This document shows positions 34,322 through 42,819 of a DNA stretch of 64,000 nt, in pieces. Made by a program: the position numbers and the translations under genes. Below the pieces are notes generated by a model that saw only the letters and a list, made by a program, of their open reading frames with translations, did not search any database and was not told the origin of the DNA. Within the stretch, counting starts at the first letter, position 1. Each line of letters begins with the position of its first letter. This DNA comes from Pigmentiphaga sp. NML030171 (GTDB lineage Bacteria > Pseudomonadota > Gammaproteobacteria > Burkholderiales > Burkholderiaceae_B): assembly GCF_002188635.1 (NCBI RefSeq), contig NZ_NINX01000037.1:1-64000 (forward strand). Reading direction: 5' to 3'.

Positions 34322-35468
34322 GCGGTGCGTCCTGGTCGAAGCTCACGCCGATCGGGTCGCCGCCGGCCGCCACGATGTCCAGTTGCTGCTTGAACATGCG
34401 CCGCAGCAGGACCAGGCCGCGATCGGAGGTCGCCAGGTTCTCTTCCGAATGCCAGGCGATCGGCCCCTGGCTGACCTGGGCCTCGTAGTCCCCCGGCATG
34501 CGCTGGTGTTCCTCTTCGGTCAGTTCCTCCCACAGCTTGCCGTTCATGCGCGACCGCGAACGCGCGATGTCGCCCGCGCGGCGCACCCGGCCCGCCGTGT
34601 AGATCCGGAAGCTGGTGTCGTCGATGGGCAGGACCCAACCCAGCGACTCCACGGTGCCGTAGTGCGCCAGCCGGGGGCTGGGGATCACCCGCAAGGTGGG
34701 CAGCGCGGCCTCGCCCACGCGGCGCAGCGTCTTGCCGTCGTCCAGCCGCCGTACCGCCGTGGCGCTGACGCCCGCGTCCGTGTAGTCGAACGTGACCTCG
34801 GGCATCACACCCATCTGCGGCACGAATTGCGTGCCGCTGAAGCTCGAGTGCAGGATCGCGACGTGGAAGGGATCGACCACGTTCTCGAAGTGCTGGAGCC
34901 AGTTGCAGGGAATGACCTGCGGACCGCCTCCGCCTATGCTTTGGTCGTTGGCCTCGATGAACTCGCCCTGGGCCAGGTTCTCCAGCGCGGCGTAGCGCGG
35001 CAGGACCGGTTTCCTGGCAGGCGGCCCCATGTAGGCGAAGATCAGGCCGTAGCGTTCTTCGACGGGATACCAGGGCTGGCGGATGCGGTCGCGCGACAGG
35101 CCGCCCTGCGGCTCGCAGGGCTGGTCGGTGCAATGGCCCTGCACGTCGAACAGCCATCCGTGATAGCAGCAGCGTATGCCGCCGTCCTCGACGCGGCCGT
35201 AGTACAGCGAGGTGCCGCGATGGGCGCAGTGCGGATACAGCAGCCCGGGCCGCCCCTGGCGGTCGCGGAACAGGATCAGGTCCTCGCCCAGCGCGCGCAC
35301 CTTGCGCGGCACCTCGCTCGCGTCGGCCGACACGCCGATGGGATGCCAGTAGCGGCGCAGCAGTTCGCCCATGGGCGTGCCCCGGCCGACCTGCGTCAGC
35401 GTGGCGTTGTAGGTGGCGGGCTTGCGCTCGTAGGCGGTACCGGCATCCGGCAATGTCGTGGTCGTCAT
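34287..35468 (-). CDS. Rieske non-heme iron oxygenase alpha subunit (phthalate dioxygenase-like)
   Basis: A 393-residue ring-hydroxylating oxygenase. The Rieske cluster motifs are LYPHCAHRGTSLYYGR and RCCYHGWLFD (near residues 77 and 97), and the catalytic iron site is in HFENVVDPFHVAILHSS (Asp, His and His). Such enzymes take electrons from a reductase to hydroxylate or demethylate aromatic acids. No reductase is encoded in the window. It is the second gene after a TTT receptor (35494-36516, 25 bases upstream) with a MarR regulator beyond, so the receptor probably imports its aromatic acid. The C-terminal end overlaps the convergent LysR gene by 35 bases. Confidence 0.93.
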   Translation of the reverse strand: MTTTTLPDAGTAYERKPATYNATLTQVGRGTPMGELLRRYWHPIGVSADASEVPRKVRALGEDLILFRDRQGRPGLLYPHCAHRGTSLYYGRVEDGGIRCCYHGWLFDVQGHCTDQPCEPQGGLSRDRIRQPWYPVEERYGLIFAYMGPPARKPVLPRYAALENLAQGEFIEANDQSIGGGGPQVIPCNWLQHFENVVDPFHVAILHSSFSGTQFVPQMGVMPEVTFDYTDAGVSATAVRRLDDGKTLRRVGEAALPTLRVIPSPRLAHYGTVESLGWVLPIDDTSFRIYTAGRVRRAGDIARSRSRMNGKLWEELTEEEHQRMPGDYEAQVSQGPIAWHSEENLATSDRGLVLLRRMFKQQLDIVAAGGDPIGVSFDQDAPPIVFAAGNFLE

Positions 35469-35493
35469 GTTCCCTCGTCCTCGTGTCCTGGTT

Positions 35494-36516
35494 TCAGTTC
35501 TTCAGCGTCACCCCGGCGGCATCCACCAGTTGCTTGAAACGGGCGTAGTCGGCGCGGGCATTGGCGATGAATTCATCTGGCCGGTTGGCCACCGGCTGGA
35601 ATCCGAGATCGACGATGCGGGCGCGCACATCGTCCGTACGGGTGGCCGCCTGCAGGCTGGCCACGAGCTTGTCGCGCACCGCGGGCGGAATACCGGCGGG
35701 CGCGTAGGCGCCTATCCAGCCTTCGAGCTCGAAGCCTTTGAGCCCTTGCTCCAGAAACGTGGGAACGGCGGCGAGTATGGGCGCGCGCTGCCGCCCCGGC
35801 ACGCCCAGGACCTTCATCTTCCCCGCCTGCGACATGTTGCGGGCAGTGCCCGGATTGGCCCAGGCCAGGTCCAGCCGGCCCGCTTCCATGTCCTGGTGGG
35901 CGATGGACTCGGTCTTGTAGGGCACGTGTATCAGCCCCGGGATGGCTTCGTGCCTGAGCAGCTCGCCGAACAGATGGGCGATCGTGCCGGTGCCCCAGGT
36001 GCCGTAGGTCAGGCTCGGGTGCTTCCTGGCATAGTCCTTCAGCTCGGCCAGGTTCGAGTACGGCGCCGAAGCGGCGGCCACCAGCACCGGGCCGGAGCCG
36101 ATGGCGAGCTGCGACAGCGGCTGGAAATCCCTGGCCGCATCGTAGGGCAGCTTGTCGTGAAGGATGGGATTGTTGATGTGCGTCGTCTGCAAGGTGATGA
36201 GCAACGTATAGCCGTCGGGCGGAGCCTTGGCGACGGCGTCCGCGGCCAGGATGCCGCTGGCCCCCGGCTTGGGGTCCACTACCACCGGCTGGCCCCAGGC
36301 CAACCGAAGTTGTTCGGCATAGGCCCGGGCCAGCAGGTCGATCGGGCTGCCGCCCGGACCGTAGGGAATGATGCGCACCGGGCGCGAGGGAAAGCCGCCG
36401 GCGCCCGACGGCTGGGCATGCGCGGCGCCGGCCGCGAGCCAGGCCAGCGACGCGGCGACAAGCGCTCGCGCGGCAATGCGGGCGTGGGCTTGCCACGCAC
36501 GGCGGATACAGGACAT
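35494..36516 (-). CDS. TTT (Bug/TctC-type) periplasmic solute receptor
   Basis: A 340-residue receptor with a long signal peptide (ARALVAASLAWLAAGAAHAQ) and PVRIIPYGPGGSPIDLLARA, VVVDPKPGASGILAADAV, PPDGYTLLITL, KLPYDAARDFQPLSQLA and the C-terminal region with FQPVANRPDEFIANA. The usual LLGGQ segment is replaced by the variant HQDMEAGRLDLAWANP. It is co-directional with, and 25 bases ahead of, the Rieske oxygenase gene, and divergent from the MarR gene. Confidence 0.9.
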   Translation of the reverse strand: MSCIRRAWQAHARIAARALVAASLAWLAAGAAHAQPSGAGGFPSRPVRIIPYGPGGSPIDLLARAYAEQLRLAWGQPVVVDPKPGASGILAADAVAKAPPDGYTLLITLQTTHINNPILHDKLPYDAARDFQPLSQLAIGSGPVLVAAASAPYSNLAELKDYARKHPSLTYGTWGTGTIAHLFGELLRHEAIPGLIHVPYKTESIAHQDMEAGRLDLAWANPGTARNMSQAGKMKVLGVPGRQRAPILAAVPTFLEQGLKGFELEGWIGAYAPAGIPPAVRDKLVASLQAATRTDDVRARIVDLGFQPVANRPDEFIANARADYARFKQLVDAAGVTLKN

Positions 36517-36575
36517 GGTGGTCTCCTCCGGGCCTGGAGCGCGATGGATCCGCCACGGCCCTTTATATGCAAACG

Positions 36576-36606
36576 CAACGATATTAAAATTAACGACATA
36601 TCATTG
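36576..36606. promoter_or_regulatory. Candidate MarR operator between the Rieske operon and its regulator
   Basis: CAACGATAT (36576-36584) and ATATCATTG (36598-36606) form a near-perfect inverted repeat, one mismatch, with a 13-base AT-rich spacer. ATGCAA and TTGCAT also face each other around it. The position between divergent MarR and TTT/Rieske genes supports a MarR binding site. Confidence 0.5.
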
Positions 36607-36684
36607 CATTGTCAACGACATGCAAAGTCGCCCCGCCGCGCGCGGCCGCCCCTATCATTGGCGTTTCGCCTTCCCGCCCCAGCC

Positions 36685-37284
36685 ATGCCCGCCGCAAAGA
36701 AGAAGCTCGCATCCTTCAAGACCCTGCCGGCCTTCCAGCTCGAGATGCTGGCCGCGCTCGTGGCCAGCCGCAACGAACTGCGGCACCAGCGCCGCTTCGG
36801 GCTGCGCAGCGTCGAGTGTCATGTCCTGGGCATCGTCGGCGCGCAGGCGCCCATCTCGTTGCGCCGGCTGTGCGCCGAACTCGGACTGGACAAGAGCCAT
36901 GGCAGCCGCCTGGTCGCCAAGCTGGAAGAACGCGGGCTGCTGGAACGCTGCGACGACCCTGCCGACAAGCGTTCGTTCTATCTCCTCCTGACACCGCAGG
37001 GCGTGGACATGCACGCGCGCATCCATGCCGATGCGGTCGAGCGCAACGCCGAATGGCTGGAGGGGCTGTCCGCCGCCCGACGTGGCGTGTTCCTCGAATG
37101 CGTCGCGCAATTGACTGCCCATTCCCAGGCCATGCTGGCACGGGAAGAAGCCGCGTCGGGGCAGCCGGCATCCCCGCGCCAGGAGGCCGGGGACGGCATC
37201 GAGACCCGCGGGCTCCTGCTGGTCGAACGAGCCAGGCTGCAGCAGTTGCACGAGCAATTGGCGGCGCTGCTGGCTCGCGGATAG
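36685..37284 (+). CDS. MarR-family transcriptional regulator
   Basis: A 199-residue winged-helix regulator of the MarR family, longer than usual because of a C-terminal helical tail. The recognition region is CHVLGIVGAQAPISLRRLCAEL, GLDKSHGSRLVAKLEERGLLER and the wing DPADKRSFYLLLTPQG. ATG 36685 gives MPAAKKKLASFKTLPAFQLE. It is divergent from the TTT-Rieske operon and probably controls it, with an aromatic acid as ligand. The open frame upstream to 35458 is a shadow. Confidence 0.9.
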   Translation: MPAAKKKLASFKTLPAFQLEMLAALVASRNELRHQRRFGLRSVECHVLGIVGAQAPISLRRLCAELGLDKSHGSRLVAKLEERGLLERCDDPADKRSFYLLLTPQGVDMHARIHADAVERNAEWLEGLSAARRGVFLECVAQLTAHSQAMLAREEAASGQPASPRQEAGDGIETRGLLLVERARLQQLHEQLAALLARG

Positions 37285-37312
37285 GCCCGGCGCCATCTCG
37301 CGCATTTCGCCG

Positions 37313-37341
37313 GTAAATGCCGGGTATTTACGCTATTCGTT
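37313..37341 (+). promoter_or_regulatory. LysR-type binding motif upstream of the ABC-type receptor gene
   Basis: A 29-base segment starting GTAAATGCCGGGTATTTAC, in which GTAAAT and ATTTAC are inverted around a 7-base centre (a T-N11-A-like arrangement), followed by GCTATTCGTT. A matching copy lies before the Rieske gene at 39595-39623: 23 of 29 positions agree and one stem pair changes in a compensating way. It lies about 100 bases before the ATG. Confidence 0.7.
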
Positions 37342-37441
37342 AGATTCCGCCCGGACCCCGGTGATACCGTCTCCTGGCCGGTGCCCGCCCGCGCGGGCCT
37401 GGAAGAACGGCCGCGAGCCGCCCAGAACGATGGAGACGATG

Positions 37442-38611
37442 ATGCCCCTGAAAGTCCTTCCGGCCGCCGCGCTGCTGGCCGCCGCCTGTACCCTGCCCGC
37501 CTTCGCCCAGGCCCCCGTCAAGATCGGGTTCCTGGGCGAGTTCTCCGGCCCGCAGGCCGGCCTCGGCCAGGACATGTACGACGGCTTCATGCTGGGCATC
37601 CGGCAGGCCGGCGGCAAGCTGGGCGGCGTCCCCGTGGAGGTGCTGCGGGAGGACACGCAACTCAAGCCCGACGTGGCGGTGCAGGTGGCGCGCAAGCTGA
37701 TCGAGAAGGACAAGGTGCCCATCATCGCCGGCATCACCTTCTCGAACATCATGATGTCGGTGCAGCCGCTGGCCACGCGGCGGGAGGTCTTCGTCATCGG
37801 CACCAATGCCGGACCTTCGCCGATCGCCGGCGACAAGTGCTCGCCCTACCAGTTCATCGTGTCGCGCCAGGGCGACCAGCAGGCCGAAGTGCTGGGCAAG
37901 TACGCGACGCAGCGCGGCTACAAGCGCGTGGTCATGATGGCGCCCAACTACCAGGCGGGCAAGGACGTGCTGGCCGGCTTCCGCCGCTACTTCAAGAACG
38001 AGGTCGTGGAAGAGATCCACACGCCGCTCGACCAGTTCGATTTCTCGGCCGAACTGTCGCGCGTCGCGGCCCACAAGCCCGATGCGGTCTTCGCGTTCTA
38101 CCCCGGCAGCCCCGGCGTGAACTTCCTCCGCCAGTACCGCCAGCTAGGGCTGGCTGACCGCATCCCGCTGATGTCCGTCGCGGTGGTCGACGGCGTATCG
38201 CTGCCCGCGCTGCGCGAAGCGGCGCTGGGCGTGCTGCTGGGCAGCACCTGGGGCCCCGACCTGCCAGCCGAGGCAAACCGCCGCTTCGTGTCCGCGTTCG
38301 AGGCAGCCTATGGCCGCACGCCATCGGAATACGCCGCCACCAGCTACGATGCGGCCCGGCTGCTGGATGCGGCGATCGGCGCGGTCAAGGGCAACGTCGC
38401 GGACAAGCCCGCCTTCATGGCGGCGCTCAAGGCGGCCCGCTTCGACTCGGTGCGCGGCAACTTCAAGTTCGGCAACAACCATTTCCCCATCCAGGACCTG
38501 CACGTGTTCCAGGTCGTGCGCGACAGCGAGCACCAGGTCGCCCTCAAGACGGTGGAAACCCCGATGAAGGGAGTCCAGGACGCCTACCACGATGGATGTA
38601 CCATGCGCTGA
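37442..38611 (+). CDS. Branched-chain amino acid/aromatic ABC transporter periplasmic binding protein
   Basis: A 389-residue LivK/leucine-type periplasmic binding protein with signal MPLKVLPAAALLAAACTLPAFAQ and the mature start APVKIGFLGEFSGPQAGLGQD. Other parts are GGVPVEVLREDTQ, APNYQAGKDVLAGF, DAVFAFYPGSPGVNFLRQY and ATSYDAARLL. The best start by ribosome-site spacing (GGAG, about 6 bases) is the ATG at 37442; 37439 and 37430 are alternatives. Proteins of this type linked to aromatic degradation bind aromatic acids. No permease or ATPase genes accompany it. It is closely related to the binding protein at 49644. It is followed by a LysR gene and a Rieske oxygenase. Confidence 0.9.
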   Translation: MPLKVLPAAALLAAACTLPAFAQAPVKIGFLGEFSGPQAGLGQDMYDGFMLGIRQAGGKLGGVPVEVLREDTQLKPDVAVQVARKLIEKDKVPIIAGITFSNIMMSVQPLATRREVFVIGTNAGPSPIAGDKCSPYQFIVSRQGDQQAEVLGKYATQRGYKRVVMMAPNYQAGKDVLAGFRRYFKNEVVEEIHTPLDQFDFSAELSRVAAHKPDAVFAFYPGSPGVNFLRQYRQLGLADRIPLMSVAVVDGVSLPALREAALGVLLGSTWGPDLPAEANRRFVSAFEAAYGRTPSEYAATSYDAARLLDAAIGAVKGNVADKPAFMAALKAARFDSVRGNFKFGNNHFPIQDLHVFQVVRDSEHQVALKTVETPMKGVQDAYHDGCTMR

Positions 38612-38644
38612 CGGCGGACATGCCCTGAAGGCAGCTGCCGGGCC

Positions 38645-39577
38645 ATGAACCTGAACACCCTGGACCTGAACCTGCTGCTTGTCTTCGACGCGGTGCTGCG
38701 CACCGGCAGCACCACCCTGGCCGGCGAGGAGCTGGGCCTGACGCAGTCGGCGGTCAGCAACGGACTGCGCCGGCTGCGCGCCGCCTTCGACGACCCCTTG
38801 TTCATCAAGACCGCGCAGGGCATGAGCCCGACGCCGATGGCCGAACGCCTGGCGCCGTCCCTGCGCGAGGGCCTGGACAGGATCCGGCAAGCCATCGACG
38901 ACCGCGAGGATTTCGTGCCGGCCGCGTCGCAGCGCCAGTACGTCCTGTATGCCAGCGACACCGGCCAGCGCGTCTTCCTGCCCCGGCTGCTGGGTCGGCT
39001 GCGGCGCGAGGCCCCGGGCATACAACTGGTCACCTTGCAGGCCTCGCCCCGCGATGCGCCGCGGCTGATGGCCGCGGGCGAGATCGATCTCGCGCTGGGC
39101 TTCTTCCTGCATTTCCAGGCGGGTTTCTACCGCCAGAAACTGTTCAGCGACCACTACGTCTGCATGGCGGCAGCCGACCATCCCGCCATACGCGGTCCGA
39201 TGACGCTGGCGCAGTACATGCACGCGCCACACGTGGTGTACCGCCCCGCCGTGGGCAGCCACGCGTTCTTCGAGGACGTCATCGACAAGCTGTTCTCCGA
39301 GCACAACCTGCGCCGCCAGGTGGTGCTGCAGGTCACTCATGGCCTGGGCCTGCCGGAAATCATCGCCGGCACCGACATGCTGGTGGCCGTTCCCGCCAGC
39401 CTGGCGCAGGCCTGCGCGGGCAGTCCCGGCGTGCGCTTCCTGCCGCTGCCGTTCGATGCGCCGCTGGTGGACATCACCCAGCAGTGGCACGAACGCTTCC
39501 ACCGCGACCTGGGCCACGCCTGGCTGCGGCGGACCATTGCCGAGCTGTTCCAGGACGGCGGCGCCGCGCCCGCGTGA
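38645..39577 (+). CDS. LysR-family transcriptional regulator (NodD-like)
   Basis: A 310-residue LysR protein with the NodD-type start MNLNTLDLNLLLVFDAVLRTG and helix-turn-helix LAGEELGLTQSAVSNGLRRL. The wing region FDDPLFIKTAQGMSPTPMAERL completes it. It lies 33 bases after the binding-protein gene and 106 bases before the Rieske oxygenase gene, all on the same strand. Both of those genes carry the same 29-base motif upstream, so this regulator likely controls both. Confidence 0.9.
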   Translation: MNLNTLDLNLLLVFDAVLRTGSTTLAGEELGLTQSAVSNGLRRLRAAFDDPLFIKTAQGMSPTPMAERLAPSLREGLDRIRQAIDDREDFVPAASQRQYVLYASDTGQRVFLPRLLGRLRREAPGIQLVTLQASPRDAPRLMAAGEIDLALGFFLHFQAGFYRQKLFSDHYVCMAAADHPAIRGPMTLAQYMHAPHVVYRPAVGSHAFFEDVIDKLFSEHNLRRQVVLQVTHGLGLPEIIAGTDMLVAVPASLAQACAGSPGVRFLPLPFDAPLVDITQQWHERFHRDLGHAWLRRTIAELFQDGGAAPA

Positions 39578-39594
39578 GCGCGGGCATTTGCGGC

Positions 39595-39623
39595 GGGAAT
39601 CCGGGGTATTTCCACTATTCGTT
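39595..39623 (+). promoter_or_regulatory. LysR-type binding motif upstream of the Rieske oxygenase gene
   Basis: GGGAATCCGGGGTATTTCC followed by ACTATTCGTT. This is the second copy of the motif at 37313-37341; the final 20 bases differ at only two positions. It lies about 60 bases ahead of the ATG at 39684. The imperfect arms GGGAAT/ATTTCC keep most of the inverted symmetry. Confidence 0.7.
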
Positions 39624-39683
39624 GGCCGCGGCGGCGGCGCGCCGGTAGCGTGATGGCTTTCCAACGTCCACGGAAATACCGCC

Positions 39684-40745
39684 ATGTCCGCGCCGTCCAC
39701 CTCTCCCCTCATCCGCAACGCCTGGTATGCCGCCGCCACCTCGGCCGAGGTCGGCCGCACGCTGCTGGGGCGTCATCTGCTGGGAACGCCCGTCGTGCTG
39801 TACCGGACCGAGGCCGGTGAGCCCGTCGCCCTGCTCGATGCCTGCGCGCACCGGCAATTTCCCCTGTCGCGCAGCGCCCTGGTGGGCAACGACATCCGCT
39901 GCGGCTATCACGGCTTCACGTTCGACAGCAGCGGCGCATGCGTCCACATCCCCTCGTCCCCGCGCATTCCGCGCGATGCGCGCGTCCAGCGCTTCCCGCT
40001 GATCGAACGCCACGACATGCTGTGGATATGGCCGGGCGATCCCGCGCTTGCCGATTCCGCGCTGGTACCCGCCTGTCCTTGGCTGGACGGTTCGGCCAAG
40101 GTCTCGTACTACGCCCACCTGCGCGCACACTATCAGTTGCTGATCGAGAACCTGCTGGACTTCTCGCACGTGCCCTACGTCCATCACGACCAGCAGGGAC
40201 ACCCGGAACTGGCCCGCGTCATTCCCCGCGCGCGCGAGCACGGCGACACGGTGGTCAGCACGCGCATCATGCGCGAATCCAGCACGCCACCGCTGTGGTC
40301 GGACGTGATGGGGCTTCCCCTGGGTGCGCCCATGGACCATGACCAGCGCTTCGAATTCCACGCGCCTTCCGCCGTCTGCATCCGCCAGGCCGTCTGGGCT
40401 TCGCAGGCCCCGGAGCAACGCTACCCCTTTTCGACTACCCATTTCATGACCCCCGACGGCTGCGGCGCCACGCACTACTGGTCGTGGGTGTCCCTGGAAT
40501 GGGAAGGGGTGGATCCGGCCACGCTCGAACGCATGGACCGCGGCGCGCGGGAAGTGGCGGACCAGGACGTGGTGGCGCTGGAAGCCCAGCAGGCCCTGCA
40601 CGACCGCCTGCGCGACGGCGCGGTGGCCCATGGGGTGGTCAGCGTTCCCTTCGATGCCGGCTCGCTGCTGACCCGCCAGGTGCTGGCACGCATGGCGGAG
40701 CGGGAACGCGAGGCGGCGCGCGAACCCCGCACGGCCGCCTCCTGA
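39684..40745 (+). CDS. Rieske non-heme iron oxygenase, VanA-like (aromatic O-demethylase family)
   Basis: A 353-residue oxygenase subunit of the VanA/phthalate 4,5-dioxygenase type. The start LIRNAWYAAATSAEVG is typical of VanA-like demethylases, with Rieske motifs DACAHRQFPLS and RCGYHGFTFD, and the iron site ENLLDFSHVPYVHH (Asp, His, His). It should accept an aromatic acid imported by the binding protein of the same module. No vanB-like reductase is present in the window. Another VanA-like enzyme of equal length lies at 50807 with a matching binding protein. Confidence 0.92.
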   Translation: MSAPSTSPLIRNAWYAAATSAEVGRTLLGRHLLGTPVVLYRTEAGEPVALLDACAHRQFPLSRSALVGNDIRCGYHGFTFDSSGACVHIPSSPRIPRDARVQRFPLIERHDMLWIWPGDPALADSALVPACPWLDGSAKVSYYAHLRAHYQLLIENLLDFSHVPYVHHDQQGHPELARVIPRAREHGDTVVSTRIMRESSTPPLWSDVMGLPLGAPMDHDQRFEFHAPSAVCIRQAVWASQAPEQRYPFSTTHFMTPDGCGATHYWSWVSLEWEGVDPATLERMDRGAREVADQDVVALEAQQALHDRLRDGAVAHGVVSVPFDAGSLLTRQVLARMAEREREAAREPRTAAS

Positions 40746-40758
40746 CCGGACGCGGCGC

Positions 40759-42009
40759 CTACCGGGACGGCGCGGCGCCCATGACCTCGCCCGAGATCTG
40801 CACCCGCCGGACCTCGGACAGGTACATGATGATCAGCGACACCCAGACCACGCCGTAGAGCAGCATGAAGCAGCTCGACCGCACCTCCAGGAGATCGGCC
40901 AGGAAACCGAACATGAGCGGCAGCAGGAAGCCGCCCAGGCCGCCGGCCAGCCCGACGACGCCCGACACCAGCCCCATGTTCTCGGGGAAATCGTCCGCCA
41001 CGTACTTGAAGGTGGATGCCATGCCGAACGCGAACACCATGCCCAGCACGAACAGCAGCGCGGTGAACAGCCACATCGGCAGGTAGATGTGCAGGTTCGC
41101 GGTGCCGTCCATGGTCTTGATCACCAGCGTGGTGTCCGGATAGGACAGCAGGAACAGGCAGACCCAGGCCACCCACAGGCACCACCAGGTCGTGTTGTGG
41201 GCGCCGAAGCGGTCGGCCAGCACGCCGCCCACCGCGCGCAGCACCGAGCCGGGCAGCGAGAACCCGGCCGCCAGCCCCGCCGCCATGGCCAGCGACAGCC
41301 CGTACTCGGCCTTGAAGTACTGCGGGATCCACAGCGACAACGCCGTGAAGCCGCCGAAGGTGATCGAGTAGTACTGGCAGTACTTCCAGACCTTGGGGTT
41401 CCTGAGCACGGCCATCGACTCGCGCAAGCCCGCGCCCTTCTTTCCCGCGTCCGGATCGGGCGCGGCGGCCAGCCAGAAGATCGCGGCGGTCGCCAGCAGG
41501 GCGACGGCATAGATCCGCGGCACCGTACGCCAGCCGTAGAGCTCCAGCAGCACCGGCGTCAGGAACAGGTTCACCGCGGCCCCGACCGTGCCGGCGCCGA
41601 AGAAACCCATCGCGAAGCCGCGCCGCTCGGGCGGGAAGAAGCGCGCGACATAGGGCGTGCCCACCGCGAACGAAGCGCCCACCAGTCCCAGGAACAGCCC
41701 GATGGCCAGGAACTGCCAGAGCTGCTGCGCATAGCTGACGAGATAGACCGGAACCGCGCAAACCAGCAGCAGCACGGTCATGACGATGCGCCCGCCGAAC
41801 CGGTCGGTCCATATTCCCAACGGCAGGCGGAACACCGCGCCGGTCAGCACGGGCGTGGAGGTGAGCAGGCCGAAACGGAAGGCATCCAGGCCCAGTTCCT
41901 CGCGTATCTGTATGCCCAGCACGCCGAACATCATCCACACCACGAAACACACCATGAAGGCCAGGGTGCTGGCATACAGCACCGAGTACGCCTTGAATGG
42001 AGTCGTCAT
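40759..42009 (-). CDS. narK: Nitrate/nitrite transporter, MFS (NarK family)
   Basis: A 416-residue, 12-helix inner-membrane transporter of the nitrate/nitrite porter family. Marks are VWMMFGVLGIQIREELGL in helix 1, GIWTDRFGGR as the motif A region, the cluster FPPERRGFAMGFFGAGTVGAAVN (nitrate signature position, here T instead of the common N), and VSGVVGLAGGLGGFLLP near the C-terminus (second signature). The start is ATG 42009, with GGGAGA 6 bases upstream; an in-frame ATG at 42015 has too short a spacer. It is last gene of narGHJI-ppiC-narK, importing nitrate or exporting nitrite for the reductase. Confidence 0.9.
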   Translation of the reverse strand: MTTPFKAYSVLYASTLAFMVCFVVWMMFGVLGIQIREELGLDAFRFGLLTSTPVLTGAVFRLPLGIWTDRFGGRIVMTVLLLVCAVPVYLVSYAQQLWQFLAIGLFLGLVGASFAVGTPYVARFFPPERRGFAMGFFGAGTVGAAVNLFLTPVLLELYGWRTVPRIYAVALLATAAIFWLAAAPDPDAGKKGAGLRESMAVLRNPKVWKYCQYYSITFGGFTALSLWIPQYFKAEYGLSLAMAAGLAAGFSLPGSVLRAVGGVLADRFGAHNTTWWCLWVAWVCLFLLSYPDTTLVIKTMDGTANLHIYLPMWLFTALLFVLGMVFAFGMASTFKYVADDFPENMGLVSGVVGLAGGLGGFLLPLMFGFLADLLEVRSSCFMLLYGVVWVSLIIMYLSEVRRVQISGEVMGAAPSR

Positions 42010-42065
42010 GAACATTCTCCCGATCGACGGCCCGCCCCGTCCGGCGCCTGCGTTCGCACCATGCG

Positions 42066-42809
42066 CTATTGCAGCAGCGGCGAATCCGCCCCCTGCATGT
42101 CCAACCCCTTGATGTCTGCCTGGCCCACGAGCCATTGCAGGTACTGGTGGGTGGCGCGGCGCTGGCTGGCGGCCTGCAGCCACTCGGCGATGCGCGCGTG
42201 GGCGTCCTCGAAGGCCAGCGTGCGGCCCGGGTCCCGGGCGCCGGTACGGACGATGTGGAAACCGTACCGGGTCTCGACCAGCCGCTCGCGCAGCGTATGC
42301 GCCGGCATGGCGAACACCTCGGCCTCGAACTCCGGCACCGTTTCGCCGCGCCGTATCGTGCCCAGCCCGCCGCCGGCCGCAGCCGAGGGACAGTTGGAAT
42401 ATTGCCGCGCCATGTCGGCGAAGGCCGCCGGGCCCGCCTGCGCCAGGGCCTGCAGGATCTCGCTGGCCCGATGGCGCAGCACGGGCGCGCGGATGCGGGG
42501 CGTCAGCTGGAACAGGATGTGTTCGACCTCGACCCACGCGTCGACGACGAAGCGCTCGCCGTGCATGTCGTAGTAACGGCGGCAGGCGGCCTCGTCGGCG
42601 CTGGGCGTGCGCACCTCCGCCGCCAGCACCGCCCGTACCGCCTCGTCGCCTTGCGTGCCGACGCCCAGCGCGCGGGCCCGCTGGACCAACAGTTCCCGCA
42701 GCACCAGTTCCTGCGCAGCGCTTTCCATGGGATCGGCGGCCTCCTGGTGACGCCGGGCCTCCGACGCCAGGCGCGCCTCGTCGATGACGACGCCGTTGAC
42801 CGATATCAT
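42066..42809 (-). CDS. Parvulin-type peptidyl-prolyl isomerase of the nar operon
   Basis: A 247-residue protein with a C-terminal parvulin (PpiC-like) domain: VEVEHILFQLTPRIR, FADMARQYSNCPSAAAGGGLGTI, RRGETVPEFEAEVF and VETRYGFHIVRTGAR. The N-terminal half is helical and NifM-like. No signal peptide, so it acts in the cytoplasm, plausibly on assembly of the nitrate reductase catalytic subunits. It starts 10 bases after narI and is followed by narK, forming one operon. Such genes occur in nar clusters of several proteobacteria. Confidence 0.88.
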   Translation of the reverse strand: MISVNGVVIDEARLASEARRHQEAADPMESAAQELVLRELLVQRARALGVGTQGDEAVRAVLAAEVRTPSADEAACRRYYDMHGERFVVDAWVEVEHILFQLTPRIRAPVLRHRASEILQALAQAGPAAFADMARQYSNCPSAAAGGGLGTIRRGETVPEFEAEVFAMPAHTLRERLVETRYGFHIVRTGARDPGRTLAFEDAHARIAEWLQAASQRRATHQYLQWLVGQADIKGLDMQGADSPLLQ

Positions 42810-42819
42810 GCCGTCCCCC

